From: Acidobacteriaceae bacterium
GTDB lineage: Bacteria; Acidobacteriota; Terriglobia; Terriglobales; Acidobacteriaceae
Reading direction: 5' to 3'
NCBI GenBank assembly: GCA_003135495.1
Contig: PLBX01000222.1
Coordinates: 1 to 5,212, forward strand
DNA length: 5,212 nucleotides
The translations under genes were made by a program, and so were the position numbers. Under the pieces are notes generated by a model. It ran no database searches and was not told the DNA's origin. It saw only the letters and a list, made by a program, of their open reading frames with translations. Positions 4,052 through 5,212 of this stretch are shown here, piece by piece; the stretch's first letter is position 1; every line of letters starts with the position of its first letter.

Positions 4052-5212
4052 CTAGCTTTCGTAGAGCAATACGCCTTCGGTTTTTTCCGCGTCTACTGGA
4101 CGGTAGTAGAGTTTGTTGGCTTCGAGGAAGACCTCTATGAAGGCTGGGCGGGTTGTGATCGTGCCTTGGATCAGCGCTTCGGACAGCGGGTCTTCTATGT
4201 ATTTCTGCAAGGCTCTCCGCAATGGTCTGGCTCCGTAGCTGCGGTCGGTCAGGGTTTGGTTCAGAATCCATTTTTTGGCTTCGTCCGCGACGGTTACTGT
4301 GATCGAACGTTGCGCTAGATTCTGGTTCAACTGGCTGACCATCAGTTCGAGAATCTGGATGAGGTCGTTTTCGCTGAGCGCTGTGAAGAGGATGATCTCG
4401 TCCACGCGGTTCAGGAATTCGGGATTGAAGGTGCGTTTGACTTCGCTCTTCACCAGATCTTCGACTTTTTCGGAGACCATCTCATCTTTCGATGACTGGA
4501 AGCCTAAACCTTCGCGCTTCATCAAATGACGCGCGCCGATGTTGGAGGTCATGATGATGATGACGTTTTTGAAATCGACGGTGTTGCCTAGGCCGTCGGT
4601 CAGTTGGCCATCCTCAAAAACCTGCAGCAGGATATTGAAAACGTCGGGGTGCGCCTTTTCGATTTCGTCCAAGAGGACGACAGAGTAGGGCGCGCGCTTG
4701 ACGCGTTCGGTTAATTGGCCGCCCTCTTCGTAGCCTACGTATCCCGGAGGCGAGCCGATTAGTTTGGAGACGGAGTGCTTCTCCATGAACTCCGACATAT
4801 CGAAGCGGACTAGAGCTTTGTCGCTGCCGAACATGAAGTGAGCCAGGGTGCGGGCGACTTCGGTTTTTCCTACGCCAGTTGGGCCTAAGAATAAGAACGA
4901 ACCGATAGGACGATTCGGGCTCTTGAGGCCAGCGCGGGAGCGGCGGATAGCGCGGGCCAGAGCGCTGATCGCTTTCTCTTGCGAGATGATGCGGCGATGC
5001 AGCTCTTCTTCGATGCGCAGAAGTTTCTGTGTCTCTTCTTCTTTGATCGAGGTGATGGGAACGCCGGTCCAGCGCGATACCACGTCCTCGATGTCCTCCC
5101 GACCGACAACGCCGGTGGAGGATTCATCGAGGTGGTATTTTTCGCGAAGGGTGCGCAGGTTCTCGCGCTCCTTGCGTTCTTCGTCAGAGTAGAAGCGCGC
5201 CTTCTCGAACTC
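4052..5212 (-). CDS. clpC: ClpC-type AAA+ protease chaperone, C-terminal half (5' end off window)
   Basis: The frame is open from the right edge, giving 386 visible residues of a protein normally around 800-850 long. The first residues (EFEKARFYSDEERKERENL, then VVGREDIEDVVSRWTGVPI) are the end of the ClpC middle/UVR-like linker, followed by the second AAA+ module. Visible positions are Walker A GPTGVGKT (110-117), pore loop with GYVG (157-160), Walker B VVLLDE (178-183), sensor-1 TSN (222-224), arginine-finger box FLNRVDE (Arg269) and sensor-2 GARPLRR (327-333). An LGF tripeptide in REGLGFQ (236-238) sits where ClpA and ClpC carry the loop that docks onto ClpP and ClpB has none; with the short linker this supports ClpC over ClpB. 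With ClpP it unfolds and degrades proteins in the cytosol. The GTG at 5081-5083 is an internal Val codon, not the start. The gene ends with its own terminator. Confidence 0.95.
   Translation of the reverse strand, partial: EFEKARFYSDEERKERENLRTLREKYHLDESSTGVVGREDIEDVVSRWTGVPITSIKEEETQKLLRIEEELHRRIISQEKAISALARAIRRSRAGLKSPNRPIGSFLFLGPTGVGKTEVARTLAHFMFGSDKALVRFDMSEFMEKHSVSKLIGSPPGYVGYEEGGQLTERVKRAPYSVVLLDEIEKAHPDVFNILLQVFEDGQLTDGLGNTVDFKNVIIIMTSNIGARHLMKREGLGFQSSKDEMVSEKVEDLVKSEVKRTFNPEFLNRVDEIILFTALSENDLIQILELMVSQLNQNLAQRSITVTVADEAKKWILNQTLTDRSYGARPLRRALQKYIEDPLSEALIQGTITTRPAFIEVFLEANKLYYRPVDAEKTEGVLLYES

Noticed and set aside
3324..4271. Long minus-strand open frame (315 codons) antisense to the TonB gene and overlapping clpC in another frame
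   Set aside because: Its translation is dominated by Arg, Pro, His and Ser with no domain. It overlaps two well-supported genes and the intergenic terminator, as expected for a shadow frame in GC-rich DNA.
4052..5083. A complete 343-residue Clp protein starting at 5083
   Set aside because: The GTG lies inside DVVSRWTGVP, a conserved internal ClpC segment, and the frame stays open to the window edge, so this is a partial gene.

Overview
The window looks like chromosomal DNA from a soil-type member of the Acidobacteriota (Koribacter/Sulfotelmatobacter-like). This is inference from three things: the style of the short TonB-family protein, the ClpC and cyclase sequences, and small dispersed hairpin repeats of the type common between genes in that group. 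No rRNA, tRNA, CRISPR array, transposase or phage gene was found.

Layout. Positions 1-297 hold no gene I can support. A cyclase/kynurenine-formamidase-fold protein is on the minus strand (298-960). Divergent from it is a compact vapBC toxin-antitoxin operon on the plus strand (1056-1700). Its control region has a 13-bp tandem duplication, a well-formed -35/-10 pair, a perfect 14-bp palindrome over the spacer and -10, and a start codon almost on the predicted transcription start. Convergent to vapC is a cytosolic Hanks-type Ser/Thr protein kinase with a C-terminal four-cysteine zinc-ribbon-like domain (1735-2895, minus). Divergent from the kinase is a single-membrane-segment TonB-family energy transducer (3147-3899, plus). 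The last gene, running off the right edge on the minus strand, is the C-terminal half of the AAA+ chaperone ClpC (4052-5212). It ends in a clear intrinsic terminator at 3962-3995.

How the parts relate. Only vapB and vapC form an evident operon. The other genes alternate in strand and are probably separate transcription units. VapBC plus the lone kinase look like accessory genes next to conserved cellular functions (ClpC proteolysis, TonB energy transduction). Three copies of a short GC-rich hairpin repeat flank the TonB gene: one in its upstream region and two between it and clpC.

Nothing here is clearly a new multi-gene system. The points most worth a second look are the vapBC control region with its predicted leaderless antitoxin mRNA, the kinase/zinc-ribbon architecture, the cyclase lacking two of the usual metal-binding histidines, and the dispersed hairpin family.
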